DNA of 64,000 nt, from the NCBI RefSeq assembly GCF_001544015.1, contig NZ_AP014924.1, positions 1,736,001-1,800,000 of the forward strand, given 5' to 3'. The position numbers and the translations under genes are program-made. The stretch is from Limnochorda pilosa (lineage in GTDB: Bacteria > Bacillota > Limnochordia > Limnochordales > Limnochordaceae). Of the stretch, positions 33,706 to 42,084 are shown piece after piece (position 1 is the first letter of the stretch; the number at the start of each line of letters is the position of its first letter). The notes below the pieces were generated by a model that was given only the letters and a program-made list of their open reading frames with translations, ran no database searches and was not told the origin of the DNA.

Positions 33706-34558
33706 CCAGGCCGAACGCCTTCGGACGCTGGTGCGCCAGCTTCACGGGGGAGAGCCGTCCCACCGGGGACGGGTACTGACCGTCACCTCGGGCAAGGGGG
33801 GCGTGGGGAAGAGCAGCCTGGCCATCAACCTGGCCCTGGCCATCCAGCGGATGGGGTGGCGGGTCTGCCTTTTCGACGCGGACCTGGGCCTGGCGAACGT
33901 GGACGTGATGCTGGGGCTCACTCCCACGGAGGATCTCACCGAGGTCCTGCGGCAGGGCTTCGATCTCCAGCGCTGCCTGGTGGAGGGCCCGCTGGGGCTG
34001 CAGGTGATCTCGGGCGGCTCGGGCTTCTACGAGCTGGCCAACCTGAGCGATCCCCAGCTGGAGCGCCTGCTTGGGCAGCTCACCCGGCTGGACGACCTGT
34101 TCGACGTGCTGGTGATCGATACGGGGGCCGGGATCAGCCGGACGGTGCTGAGCTTCGTGCTCTCCAGCCTGGAGTCGATCCTGGTGACCACGCCCGAGCC
34201 GACGGCCATCACCGACGCCTACGGCATGGCCAAGGTCATCTTCTCCCGCAGGCCCGAGGGCCAGGTCCGGCTCGTGGTCAACCAGGCGCGGGACGCGGCG
34301 GAGGCCCGGGCCGTGGCCGAGCGCATCAACCTGGTGGCCCGCCGCTTCCTGGGACGGGAGATGGATCTGTTGGGCTACCTCCCCTTCGACCTCCAGGTAC
34401 GCGAGGCGGTGCAGGCGCAGGTGCCCTTCGTGCTGGCCAACCCCCACGCGCGGGTGTCGCGCCTGGTGGCGGCCATGGCCGAGCAGATCCTGGGGGCGCG
34501 CTCCAGGCCCCTGGGGTTCTCGGGGCTTCTGGAGCGGATGGCAGGGGTCTTTCGCTAG
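33698..34558 (+). CDS. flhG: Flagellar number regulator FlhG (YlxH), ParA/MinD-like ATPase
   Basis: 286 residues. The N-terminal DQAERLR (residues 3-9) is the activation helix that stimulates FlhF GTPase activity. The deviant Walker A SGKGGVGKSS is at 31-40, LFDADLGLANVDVML follows, and an amphipathic membrane-targeting tail is plausible in the last 20 residues. After flhG in Bacillus come cheB, cheA, cheW, cheC and cheD; none is here. Confidence 0.95.
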   Translation: MSDQAERLRTLVRQLHGGEPSHRGRVLTVTSGKGGVGKSSLAINLALAIQRMGWRVCLFDADLGLANVDVMLGLTPTEDLTEVLRQGFDLQRCLVEGPLGLQVISGGSGFYELANLSDPQLERLLGQLTRLDDLFDVLVIDTGAGISRTVLSFVLSSLESILVTTPEPTAITDAYGMAKVIFSRRPEGQVRLVVNQARDAAEARAVAERINLVARRFLGREMDLLGYLPFDLQVREAVQAQVPFVLANPHARVSRLVAAMAEQILGARSRPLGFSGLLERMAGVFR

Positions 34559-34592
34559 CCGTGCGGGGAGCCGGGGGAGAGGAGGGGTCGAA

Positions 34593-35237
34593 GTGGATCC
34601 GCTGCAAGCCGGTCTCGAAGTGGTGATCCGCCGAGAGCAACGCCCGGGCGTCTACCGGGCGCGGGTGGAGGCCTACGACGAGCGGACGATCTGGATCTCG
34701 TTTCCGGAACACAGGGGAAGGGTCGTGGTGCCGGATCCAGGCGAGCGGCTCCGCGTGGTGGTCTACCGCAAGACGCCCCCCAAAGGGAAGTTCGAGGCGG
34801 AGACCGAAGTGCTGGAACGGAAGGATCCGGTGGCCGGGCGCCTCGCGCTGGAGCGGCCCGCCTCGTGGGAGCGCCACCAGCTCCGGGAGTTCGTCCGCAT
34901 CCCCCTGATGATGCGGGTGCAGGTGGAGCGCCGGACCGGGGACGCGTGGTCCAAGGCGGTGCCGGTGAGCGCGATCGACCTCTCGGGCGGCGGCCTCATG
35001 CTGCACGTGCCCGCGTACGAGACCCTGCGGCTGGGCAGGGGGCACTGGCTGCGCATCACCCTGGCCCTTCCCCAGGGAGCGATTCAGGTGCAGGGCGACG
35101 TGGTGCGGGTGATCCCGGCCGAGGACGGATCCACTCGCTACGCCGTCCGGTTCCAGCAGATCAGCGAGCGAGACCGTGACCGGATCATCGGCTTCGTGCT
35201 GCAGGAAGAGATCCGCCAGAGGAAGCTCATCGACTAA
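34593..35237 (+). CDS. PilZ-domain cyclic-di-GMP-binding protein (YcgR-like)
   Basis: 214 residues. The N-terminal YcgR/PilZN-type beta domain (about 1-95) is followed by a PilZ domain with the ligand motif REFVR (Arg98, Arg102) and DLSGGG (129-134). Both halves of the PilZ signature are intact, so it should bind cyclic-di-GMP. YcgR-like proteins act as brakes on the flagellar motor by contacting the stator or FliG. GTG 34593 has GGAGAGGAGGGG upstream. It lies between flhG and the flagellar sigma factor, at the opposite end of the operon from the riboswitch. Confidence 0.92.
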   Translation: MDPLQAGLEVVIRREQRPGVYRARVEAYDERTIWISFPEHRGRVVVPDPGERLRVVVYRKTPPKGKFEAETEVLERKDPVAGRLALERPASWERHQLREFVRIPLMMRVQVERRTGDAWSKAVPVSAIDLSGGGLMLHVPAYETLRLGRGHWLRITLALPQGAIQVQGDVVRVIPAEDGSTRYAVRFQQISERDRDRIIGFVLQEEIRQRKLID

Positions 35238-35260
35238 ACGGGACATCGGGTGGGGATGGC

Positions 35261-36031
35261 ATGGCGAGGCAGGTGGAGGCCAGGGCCTTCGGCGAATCCG
35301 AGCTTTGGCAGGCGTTCAAGCAGACCCGGGACCCTGAGGTGCGCGAGCGGCTCATCCTGCGCTACGCCTCGCTGGTGAAGTACGTCGCGGGTCGCATCGC
35401 CATCGGACTGCCCCGCTCCGTGGACTTCGACGATCTGTTGAGCTACGGCATATTCGGGCTCATCGACGCGGTGGAGAAGTTCGACCCGCAGCGGGAGGTC
35501 AAGTTCGAGACGTACGCCATCGCCCGGATCCGGGGGGCGATCCTGGACGGGCTCCGCTCCACCGACTGGATCCCGCGCTCGGTCCGCCAGAAGGCCCGGG
35601 AGCTGGAGGAGACGGTGGCGGCCCTGGAAAGCCGCCTGGGCCGGGCGGCGGGCGATGCGGAGATCGCCGCGGCCCTCCACCTCTCCATGGACGAGTACCA
35701 CCAGCTTCTGTCGGACATCCAGGCCACCACCGTGCTCTCCCTGGAGGAAGCGTGGAGCCAGCAAGGGGAAGAGGAAGGCCTCCGGGTTCGGGAGACCGTG
35801 GCCGATCCCACCAGCGAGGACCCCGAGGAACGGATCGCCAACCGCGAGATGAAAGCCGAGCTGGTGGAGGCGCTGGACCGCCTTCCCGAGAGGGAGCGCC
35901 TGGTCATCACCCTCTACTACTACGAAGGCCTCACCCTCAAGGAGATCGGCCGCGTCCTGGGCGTCTCCGAATCCCGCATCTCCCAGATCCACACCAAAGC
36001 CGTCGTCCGCCTCCGCGCCCACCTGTCCTAG
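35261..36031 (+). CDS. fliA: Flagellar/motility RNA polymerase sigma factor (SigD/FliA/WhiG)
   Basis: 256 residues with region 2 (RYASLVKYVAGRIAIGLP, DFDDLLSYGIFGLIDAVEKFD), region 3 (ARIRGAILDGLRSTDWIPRS) and region 4 (LPERERLVITLYYYEGLT, LGVSESRISQIHTKAV). The GLIDAVEKFDP and DWIPRSVRQK segments identify the sigma-28 group. It should direct late flagellar genes (flagellin, chemotaxis) elsewhere in the genome; its own consensus was not found convincingly in the window. Confidence 0.95.
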   Translation: MARQVEARAFGESELWQAFKQTRDPEVRERLILRYASLVKYVAGRIAIGLPRSVDFDDLLSYGIFGLIDAVEKFDPQREVKFETYAIARIRGAILDGLRSTDWIPRSVRQKARELEETVAALESRLGRAAGDAEIAAALHLSMDEYHQLLSDIQATTVLSLEEAWSQQGEEEGLRVRETVADPTSEDPEERIANREMKAELVEALDRLPERERLVITLYYYEGLTLKEIGRVLGVSESRISQIHTKAVVRLRAHLS

Positions 36032-36091
36032 ACGTCGCAACGCCGCGCCGGCCGAAACCCTCCGGCCCCACGCGCGACGCCCGGCCGTTGC

Positions 36092-36120
36092 TTGTCGCCC
36101 CCCAAGCCCTGTGGTATACT
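36092..36120 (+). promoter_or_regulatory. Sigma-A-type promoter of rpsB
   Basis: TTGTCG (36092-36097) and TATACT (36115-36120), 17-bp spacing, with an extended TG at 36112-36113. Predicted start near 36127 gives a leader of about 105 nt. The leader holds a GC hairpin (CGGGG 36155-36159 with CCCCG 36165-36169) and an overlapping alternative (CCCC 36165-36168 with GGGG 36172-36175). Confidence 0.82.
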
Positions 36121-36231
36121 AGGCCGCGGTGCATCTCACACGGTTCCCGACGCCCGGGGTGGTGCCCCGACGGGGTTCCTCGGGCGGGTGAAGGAGCCGG
36201 AGGTTCGAAACCCGAGAGGAGGTGAGCGGGC

Positions 36232-37041
36232 CTGGCTGTCGTCAGCATGAAGCAGCTCCTGGAGTCAGGAGTGCACTTCGGCCATCAGACCCGCCGTTGG
36301 AACCCCAAGATGAAGCCGTTCATCTTCACGGAGAGGAACGGCATCTACATCATCGACCTTCAGAAGACCGTCCGGATGGTAGAGCAAGCCTACGCGTTCG
36401 TGCGCGACACGGTGGCCCAGGGCGGCACCGTGCTCTTCGTGGGCACCAAGAAGCAGGCGGCTCAGACCATCAAGGAAGAAGCCGAGCGGTGCGGCATGTT
36501 CTACGTCAACCAGCGCTGGCTGGGAGGCACCCTCACCAACTATCAGACGATCCGCACCCGCATCGAGCGGCTCCACCGTCTGGAAGAGATGGAGAAGGAC
36601 GGCACGTTCAGCCGCCTGCCCAAGAAGGAAGTCCTGCAGCTGCGCAAGGAGAAGGAGCGCCTGGACCGGTACCTGGGCGGCATCAGCCAGATGTGGCGCG
36701 TGCCCGAGGCCCTTTTCGTGGTCGACCCCCGCAAGGAGCGGATCGCGGTGGCCGAGGCGCGAAAGATGCACATCCCCATCGTGGCCATCGTCGACACCAA
36801 CTGCGATCCCGACGAGATCGACTACATCATCCCCGGCAACGACGACGCCATCCGGGCGGTGCGGCTCTTGACCAGCCGCATGGCGGACGCGGTGCTCGAG
36901 GGGTCGGAGGGCCGCCAGGAGGTCGAAGCGGCCCCGACCCCCGCAAGGACCGCGGCGGAGGTGGCCGCGCCCGACGGTGAGGCCGGCGAGGACTTCGTCG
37001 AATCCGAGGCAGACACCGAGGAGCAGGTCGTAGAGGTCTAG
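36232..37041 (+). CDS. rpsB: 30S ribosomal protein S2
   Basis: 269 residues if started at CTG 36232. The reading frame from that codon gives [19 protein letters not shown], which aligns residue for residue with Bacillus S2 (MSVISMKQLL). A strong AGGAGGTGA (36217-36225) sits 6 nt upstream. The first ATG (36247) is 21 nt beyond the Shine-Dalgarno and would remove five conserved residues. The S2 core includes [18 protein letters not shown] and [11 protein letters not shown]. The C-terminal 35 residues are acidic. S2 binds the 30S platform with S1. Confidence 0.94.
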   Translation: MAVVSMKQLLESGVHFGHQTRRWNPKMKPFIFTERNGIYIIDLQKTVRMVEQAYAFVRDTVAQGGTVLFVGTKKQAAQTIKEEAERCGMFYVNQRWLGGTLTNYQTIRTRIERLHRLEEMEKDGTFSRLPKKEVLQLRKEKERLDRYLGGISQMWRVPEALFVVDPRKERIAVAEARKMHIPIVAIVDTNCDPDEIDYIIPGNDDAIRAVRLLTSRMADAVLEGSEGRQEVEAAPTPARTAAEVAAPDGEAGEDFVESEADTEEQVVEV

Positions 37042-37124
37042 GCGAACGGGCAGGGGAGACGCCCCGTCCCATTCGTCTGCCCAGGAAACCCGCGCGGCAG
37101 GACGCGCCAAGGAGTGGAAGCGAT

Positions 37125-37751
37125 ATGCCCGAGGTCACGGCGACCCTGGTGAAAGAACTGCGGGAGCGCACCGGCGCCGGGATGATGGACTGCAAGCAGG
37201 CCCTCACGCAGGCAGGCGGCAACATGGAGGAGGCGACCCGGATCCTGCGGGAGAAGGGCCTCGCGCAGGCCGCCAAGCGGGCGGGACGCGTCGCGAGCGA
37301 GGGTCTGGTGGACGCGTACATCCACGGGGACGGGCGAATCGGTGTACTGATCGAGGTCAACTGCGAAACGGACTTCGTCGCCAAGACCGAGGCCTTCCGT
37401 ACCCTCGCGCGCGACCTGGCCATGCAGGTGGCGGCGGCCCGCCCGGACTACGTCCGGCGCGAGGACGTCCCCGCCGGGGTGGTCGAGCGCGAGCGGGACA
37501 TCTACCGGGCCGCCGCGCGCAACGAGGGGAAGCCGGAGCACGTTCTCGACAAGATTGTGAGCGGCCGGCTGGAGAAGTTCTACCAGGAACGCTGCCTCCT
37601 GGAGCAGCCCTTCGTGAAGGATCCCGACCGGAGCGTGGGCCAACTCGTGCAGGAAGTCGCGGCACGCCTTGGCGAAAATGTGACCGTGCGGCGTTTCGCT
37701 CGCTTCGAGCGGGGCGAGGGCGTCTCCCCTGCGGCGAACGGTGAGGCCTGA
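37125..37751 (+). CDS. tsf: Elongation factor Ts
   Basis: 208 residues; nucleotide exchange factor for EF-Tu. The N-terminal UBA-like domain has [16 protein letters not shown], and the core has [22 protein letters not shown] (quoted in part), the EF-Tu-contact TDFV segment. The length is that of the short one-core-domain form (about 200 residues), as in Thermus and Clostridia, not the 280-residue E. coli form. ATG 37125 with AAGGAGTGG upstream. Confidence 0.97.
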   Translation: MPEVTATLVKELRERTGAGMMDCKQALTQAGGNMEEATRILREKGLAQAAKRAGRVASEGLVDAYIHGDGRIGVLIEVNCETDFVAKTEAFRTLARDLAMQVAAARPDYVRREDVPAGVVERERDIYRAAARNEGKPEHVLDKIVSGRLEKFYQERCLLEQPFVKDPDRSVGQLVQEVAARLGENVTVRRFARFERGEGVSPAANGEA

Positions 37752-37808
37752 CCAACAGGGCCCCGGCGGGCTCCCGGTCGTGGTGCCGCCAGGCGGGGCG
37801 CAGCAGGG

Positions 37809-38558
37809 GTGAGGACGGTGGAAGAGCCCAGGTACCGCCGCGTGGTGGTGAAGCTGAGCGGCGAGGCCCTCGCGGGCGAGGGCACCTTCGGCATCGAGGT
37901 GGCCACGGTCAACCGTCTGGCCGAGGAGGTGCTGTCGGTGGTCCGCATGGGCGTGCAGGTGGCCGCGGTCGTGGGCGGCGGGAACATCTGGCGGGGCGCC
38001 GCGGCCGGACACGCGGGGTTGGACCGGAGCACCGCCGACTACATGGGCATGCTCGCCACCGTCATCAACGCGCTGGCCCTGCAGGCGGCCCTGGAGGCGC
38101 GGGGCGCCGAGACCCGGGTGCAGAGCGCCATCGAGATGCGCCAGATCGCTGAGCCCTACATCCGCCGCAGGGCCGTCCGCCACCTGGAGAAGGGGCGCGT
38201 GGTGATCCTGGCGGCGGGCACGGGCAACCCCTTCTTCTCGACGGACACCGCAGCCGCCCTGCGCGCGGCCGAGCTGGAGGCGGACGTGATCCTCATGGCC
38301 AAGCGAGGGGTCGACGGTATCTACGACGCGGACCCCCGCCTGGAACCCTCGGCCCGGAAGTACGAGCAGATCGAGTACCTGGACCTCTTGCAGCAGGGTC
38401 TCGGCGTGATGGATTCCACCGCTGCCTCGCTCTGCATGGAGAACGGCATCCCCATCATCGTCTTCGACTTCGCCGCACCGGGCGCGCTCCGGCGCGTCTG
38501 CCTGGGGGAGAAGATCGGTACGCTCGTCGGAGGAGGGGAGCGACATGACCGAGGCTGA
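37809..38558 (+). CDS. pyrH: UMP kinase
   Basis: 249 residues, amino acid kinase fold; phosphorylates UMP to [36 protein letters not shown] and [17 protein letters not shown] are present, with [11 protein letters not shown] near the C-terminus. GTG 37809 is the outermost start; GTG 37818 is an alternative whose upstream GGGGTGAGG is a better ribosome site. It overlaps frr by 14 nt. Confidence 0.96.
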   Translation: MRTVEEPRYRRVVVKLSGEALAGEGTFGIEVATVNRLAEEVLSVVRMGVQVAAVVGGGNIWRGAAAGHAGLDRSTADYMGMLATVINALALQAALEARGAETRVQSAIEMRQIAEPYIRRRAVRHLEKGRVVILAAGTGNPFFSTDTAAALRAAELEADVILMAKRGVDGIYDADPRLEPSARKYEQIEYLDLLQQGLGVMDSTAASLCMENGIPIIVFDFAAPGALRRVCLGEKIGTLVGGGERHDRG

Positions 38559-39105
38559 GATCCTGAGCACCACCGAGGAGCGGATGAAGGGAGTCATCCA
38601 GTCGGCCCGGCGGGACTTCGGTGCGATCCGGACCGGCCGGGCAAGCCCCACCCTTCTGGATCGGGTGCAGGTGGAGTACTACGGAACCCTCACGCCCCTG
38701 AACCAGCTTGCGACCGTCTCGGCCCCGGAACCCCGGCAGCTCCTGATCCAGCCGTGGGACAAGAACGTGGTCAAGAGCGTCGAGCGCGCGATCCTCCAGT
38801 CGGACCTGGGGCTCACCCCCAGCTCGGACGGGAACGTTCTGCGGATCACCATTCCCGAGCTGACCGAGGACCGGCGCAAGGAGCTGGTCCGGGTGGTCCG
38901 CAAGACGGCGGAGGAAAAGCGGGTGGCCGTGCGAAACCTCCGGCGGGAGGCGAACGAGCGCGTCCGGGCGGCCCAGAAGGATGGCGAGATGAGCGAGGAC
39001 GAAGCGCGCCGGCTCGAGGAGAAGGTCCAGCAGCTCACCGACCGCTACGTGGCCGAGGTGGACGCCCTGCTGGAGCACAAGGAGCACGAGATCCTCGAGG
39101 TGTGA
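38545..39105 (+). CDS. frr: Ribosome recycling factor
   Basis: 186 residues, full family length. [23 protein letters not shown] and [18 protein letters not shown] (partial quotes) are the hallmark segments; the rest is the three-helix bundle. Acts with EF-G to split post-termination ribosomes. The start lies inside the end of pyrH with GGAGGGGAG upstream. Confidence 0.97.
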   Translation: MTEAEILSTTEERMKGVIQSARRDFGAIRTGRASPTLLDRVQVEYYGTLTPLNQLATVSAPEPRQLLIQPWDKNVVKSVERAILQSDLGLTPSSDGNVLRITIPELTEDRRKELVRVVRKTAEEKRVAVRNLRREANERVRAAQKDGEMSEDEARRLEEKVQQLTDRYVAEVDALLEHKEHEILEV

Positions 39106-39338
39106 TGCGCGCGCCGGACGTGCTCGGGATGGAATGGGAGGAAGCGGAAGAGCTTCTGAGGGAAGCCGGATGGGTACCGGCCCTGGAGCGGACGGGCGCG
39201 CCCGCTTCCTCGGCGCGTCCGGGCGAGCGGCTGCGGGTGGTGCGGGTGACCCAGGGCCCCGGCCAAGCGGTGACGGTGCTCGTCGCGCCCGAGCGGTTCC
39301 TCGAGCGAAGGCCGCCGCCGGAGCCGGCGGGCCGGTGA
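39105..39338 (+). CDS. Small PASTA-domain-like protein
   Basis: 77 residues. The N-terminus APDVLGMEWEEAEELL followed by AGWVPALERTG and VRVTQGPGQAVTVLVAP matches the pattern of one PASTA unit (PDVxGMxxxEAxxxL...GxxxxVxxQxPxxGxxV). PASTA units normally occur in tandem outside the cell on penicillin-binding proteins and Ser/Thr kinases; here the unit stands alone with no signal peptide or membrane helix. ATG 39105 shares one base with the frr stop, and the stop overlaps uppS (GTGA). GTG 39102 is an alternative start. Function unknown; a link to undecaprenyl or cell-wall synthesis is suggested only by location. Confidence 0.75.
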   Translation: MRAPDVLGMEWEEAEELLREAGWVPALERTGAPASSARPGERLRVVRVTQGPGQAVTVLVAPERFLERRPPPEPAGR

Positions 39339-40075
39339 GCGCCAACGGTGCTCCGCAGCGGGGCCTGCCCCGGCACGTGGCCATCATCATGGACGGCAAC
39401 GGGCGCTGGGCCCAGCAGCGGGGGCTCTTGCGGGAGGCGGGGCACGAGAGGGGCACCGAGGCGCTTCGCCGGGTGGTGCGCGCCTGCGTGGAGCGCGGGA
39501 TCCCCTATCTGACCGTCTATGCGTTCTCCACCGAGAACTGGGAGCGCCCGCGGCGGGAAGTGGCGGCGCTCATGCGCCTCCTGGACCGGGTGTTGGTACG
39601 CGAGGTCGACGAGCTGGCCGCCAGGGGGGTTCGGGTGCAAGTGCTGGGACGGCGGGACGGCTTGTCGCGCGCGCTGCTGCACCGCATCGAGCGGGCGTGC
39701 CGCCGCACCGAGGCGAACGGCGCCCTGGTGCTGAGCGTGGCGTGGAACTACGGAGGGCGGGCGGAGATCGTGGACGCGGCCCGCGCCCTGGCGCGGGAGG
39801 TGGCGGCCGGCCGCCTGGAACCTGAGGCGATCGACGAGGCCCTCTTCGCCGGGCGCCTCTACAGCGCGGGGATCCCCGACCCGGACCTGGTCATCCGCAC
39901 CGGGGGCGAGTACCGGATCAGCAACTTCCTCCTCTGGCAGGTGGCCTACGCGGAGCTGTGGGTCACGCCGGTGCTCTGGCCCGATTTTACCGAGGAGCAC
40001 TTGGACGCGGCCCTGGACGCGTACCGGCGCCGCTCGCGGCGGTTCGGCCGCGTCCTGGACGTGCCACCGGCATGA
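39335..40075 (+). CDS. uppS: Isoprenyl transferase / undecaprenyl diphosphate synthase
   Basis: 246 residues; cis-prenyltransferase that makes the C55 lipid carrier of wall precursors. Catalytic Asp20 lies in IIMDGNGRWA. YAFSTENW and RTGGEYRISNFLLWQ (with the conserved Glu/Arg pair) are present. GTG 39335 overlaps the preceding stop; a start further upstream would run through the PASTA-like gene. Confidence 0.96.
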   Translation: MSANGAPQRGLPRHVAIIMDGNGRWAQQRGLLREAGHERGTEALRRVVRACVERGIPYLTVYAFSTENWERPRREVAALMRLLDRVLVREVDELAARGVRVQVLGRRDGLSRALLHRIERACRRTEANGALVLSVAWNYGGRAEIVDAARALAREVAAGRLEPEAIDEALFAGRLYSAGIPDPDLVIRTGGEYRISNFLLWQVAYAELWVTPVLWPDFTEEHLDAALDAYRRRSRRFGRVLDVPPA

Positions 40076-40929
40076 GGCGACCGGCGGCGGCGGGGGTTCC
40101 CCGCGAGGCAGGCGGCGCCACGCTTCGCGCGAGGGTCGTCACCGGCGTGCTGGGAGCCCCCGTGATGCTCGCGGCCCTCTGGGGCGGGGGGGCGTTCTGG
40201 CTTGGGCTGGTGGCGGTGGTCGGGCTCCTGGGGGTGCCGGAGGTCGCGCACTTGTACGGGCGGGAGCGGTGGAAGGCCCCACCCGACGTGCTGGCGCTGG
40301 CCGTTCTGCTTCCCATCGCGTTCGCATACCATGCGGGCGGGAAGCTGGCCTGGCCGGGTGGACCCCTGGTCGCAGCCCTCGCCCTGCCGGTGGTCTACGC
40401 CCTCCTCCGGGAGCTCTTCCGGGCTGAGCCGCGCCTGCTCACGGCCGCGGCCGTGGCCTCGGTGACCGTTCTCTACTGGGGAGGTCTCCTGGCCCACCTG
40501 GTGCTCCTGCGCGCTCTGCCCCTGGGCCTCGCGTACGGGCTGGTGCTGGTCGCCGGAACCTGGGGCGCCGACATCGCCGCGTACGCGGTCGGGCGCCGGT
40601 GGGGCCGCAGGCCGCTGGCCCCTCGTCTCAGCCCCGGCAAGACGGTGGAGGGAACGGCCGCGGGCCAAGGCGTGGGGTTCGCAGCAGCGGCCGCGACCGG
40701 GTGGCTGCTGGGGCTCGGCACGACCGGCTCCCTCATCGCCGGGGCGGCGGTGGTGGTCTCCGCCGCGCTGGGAGACCTGGTGGAGTCCGGGCTGAAGCGC
40801 GAGGCCGGGGTGAAGGACTCAGGCGCCCTCCTGCCGGGCCACGGGGGCGTCCTCGACCGGTTCGACAGCCTTCTCATCGCTGGGACCCTCCTTTACTACG
40901 TGGCGTTGGCGCAACAAGGGCTGCTCTGA
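40072..40929 (+). CDS. cdsA: Phosphatidate cytidylyltransferase
   Basis: 285 residues, about seven to eight hydrophobic segments. The family signature is intact near the C-terminus: LGDLVESGLKREAGVKDS followed by LPGHGGVLDRFDS. Makes CDP-diacylglycerol for phospholipid synthesis. ATGA overlap with uppS. Confidence 0.95.
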   Translation: MRRPAAAGVPREAGGATLRARVVTGVLGAPVMLAALWGGGAFWLGLVAVVGLLGVPEVAHLYGRERWKAPPDVLALAVLLPIAFAYHAGGKLAWPGGPLVAALALPVVYALLRELFRAEPRLLTAAAVASVTVLYWGGLLAHLVLLRALPLGLAYGLVLVAGTWGADIAAYAVGRRWGRRPLAPRLSPGKTVEGTAAGQGVGFAAAAATGWLLGLGTTGSLIAGAAVVVSAALGDLVESGLKREAGVKDSGALLPGHGGVLDRFDSLLIAGTLLYYVALAQQGLL

Positions 40930-40962
40930 CTCGATCCCGCCCGGCCCCCAGGAGGCACGGCC

Positions 40963-41976
40963 GTGACGCGCTCGAAGGGCTGGGTTGTCGCTGCGGCAGG
41001 CGCGGGGGTTGGCTTGCTCCTCTTCTATCTCCTCCTCCCCCACCTGGGACCTTTGGTGCTGGGCCTGCTCCTGGCCGTGCTCATCGACCGCCCCGTGACC
41101 GCCCTCGAGCGCCGGGGGCTGGGGCGGGGCGTGGCCGCCCTCGCGGTGCTGGCGGGTTCCGCCCTGGGAATGGCAGCGCTGGTGGGGTGGGTGGGCTCGG
41201 CACTCTTCGGGGAGGTCCGCGAGCTGGCCGGTGCCCTGCCGCAGCTGCGCGCTGCCCTGGAGCGGGGAGGGAGCGGGCCTGCCGCGGTCGCGGGCGCGTG
41301 GACCGAGGCGCTTCCGCCCCTGCTGCAAGGGCTGGCCCAGCGGGCGCTGGAGTCGGCCTACGGAGCCGCCGGCCAGTGGGTGGAGGCGGCGGTGCGGGCG
41401 CTGGCGCGGGCCCCGTCGCTGGTCTGGCCCCTGGCTGTGGCCACGATGGTGGCCTACTTTGCGAGCCGCGACCGGCGGCTGCTCGCGGGCGCGGTGGTGG
41501 CCTACACCCCTCCCGATCTCCGGCGCCGGGCCGCTCGCCTGCGGAGCCGTCTCCTCCTGCAGGTGGCGGCCTTCCTGCACGCCCAGCTCCTGCTGGTCAC
41601 CCTCTCGGCGATCCTCTCCTCCCTGGCCTTGCTCGCGCTGGGCTCTCCCTACGCCCTGAGCCTGGGCCTCCTGGCGGGTCTCCTGGACCTGGTCCCCTTC
41701 CTGGGCCCCACGGCGGTCTTCGGGGTGCTGGCGGCGGTGCGGGCCCTGCAGGGCGCGCCCGTGGGCGCGCTGGCGGCAGCAGCGGCGGGCCTCGGGGTCT
41801 TCGCGGCCCGGCAGGCGGCCGAGCCCCGCGTGGTGGCAGGGCGCACCCAGCTCCACCCGCTGACGGTGGTGCTCGCGGTCTATCTGGGCAGCCGGCTCCT
41901 GGGCCTCATGGGGTTCTTGCTGGGGCCGGTCCTGGCCCTGGCGGTGAAGGCGCTCCTGGTGGAGGGGCGGCGCTGA
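40963..41976 (+). CDS. AI-2E family transporter / YtvI-like membrane protein
   Basis: 337 residues with about seven to eight transmembrane helices. A duplicated helix pair at the N-terminus, a soluble loop (about 80-140), then LLQVAAFLHAQLLLVTLSA and LLDLVPFLGPTAVF, the hallmark of the AI-2E exporter-like (UPF0118) family, to which Bacillus YtvI and E. coli PerM/TqsA belong. Substrate unknown. It is inserted between cdsA and dxr, which are adjacent in most Bacillota. The gap to dxr carries a promoter. Confidence 0.85.
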   Translation: MTRSKGWVVAAAGAGVGLLLFYLLLPHLGPLVLGLLLAVLIDRPVTALERRGLGRGVAALAVLAGSALGMAALVGWVGSALFGEVRELAGALPQLRAALERGGSGPAAVAGAWTEALPPLLQGLAQRALESAYGAAGQWVEAAVRALARAPSLVWPLAVATMVAYFASRDRRLLAGAVVAYTPPDLRRRAARLRSRLLLQVAAFLHAQLLLVTLSAILSSLALLALGSPYALSLGLLAGLLDLVPFLGPTAVFGVLAAVRALQGAPVGALAAAAAGLGVFAARQAAEPRVVAGRTQLHPLTVVLAVYLGSRLLGLMGFLLGPVLALAVKALLVEGRR

Positions 41977-42038
41977 GCTCCGCGGGCCGGCCGTGTGCCC
42001 GCCGATGGCCTGGCCGGGTGGCTCCGGCGTTCCGTGCG

Positions 42039-42067
42039 TTGGTCGAGGCGAGGGCCTGTGGTATAAT
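42039..42067 (+). promoter_or_regulatory. Sigma-A-type promoter of dxr
   Basis: TTGGTC (42039-42044) and TATAAT (42062-42067), 17-bp spacing, with an extended TG (42059-42060). Predicted start near 42074 leaves only about ten nucleotides before the dxr ATG. Confidence 0.82.
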
Positions 42068-42084
42068 ACCGCAGGGGTGGAGGG

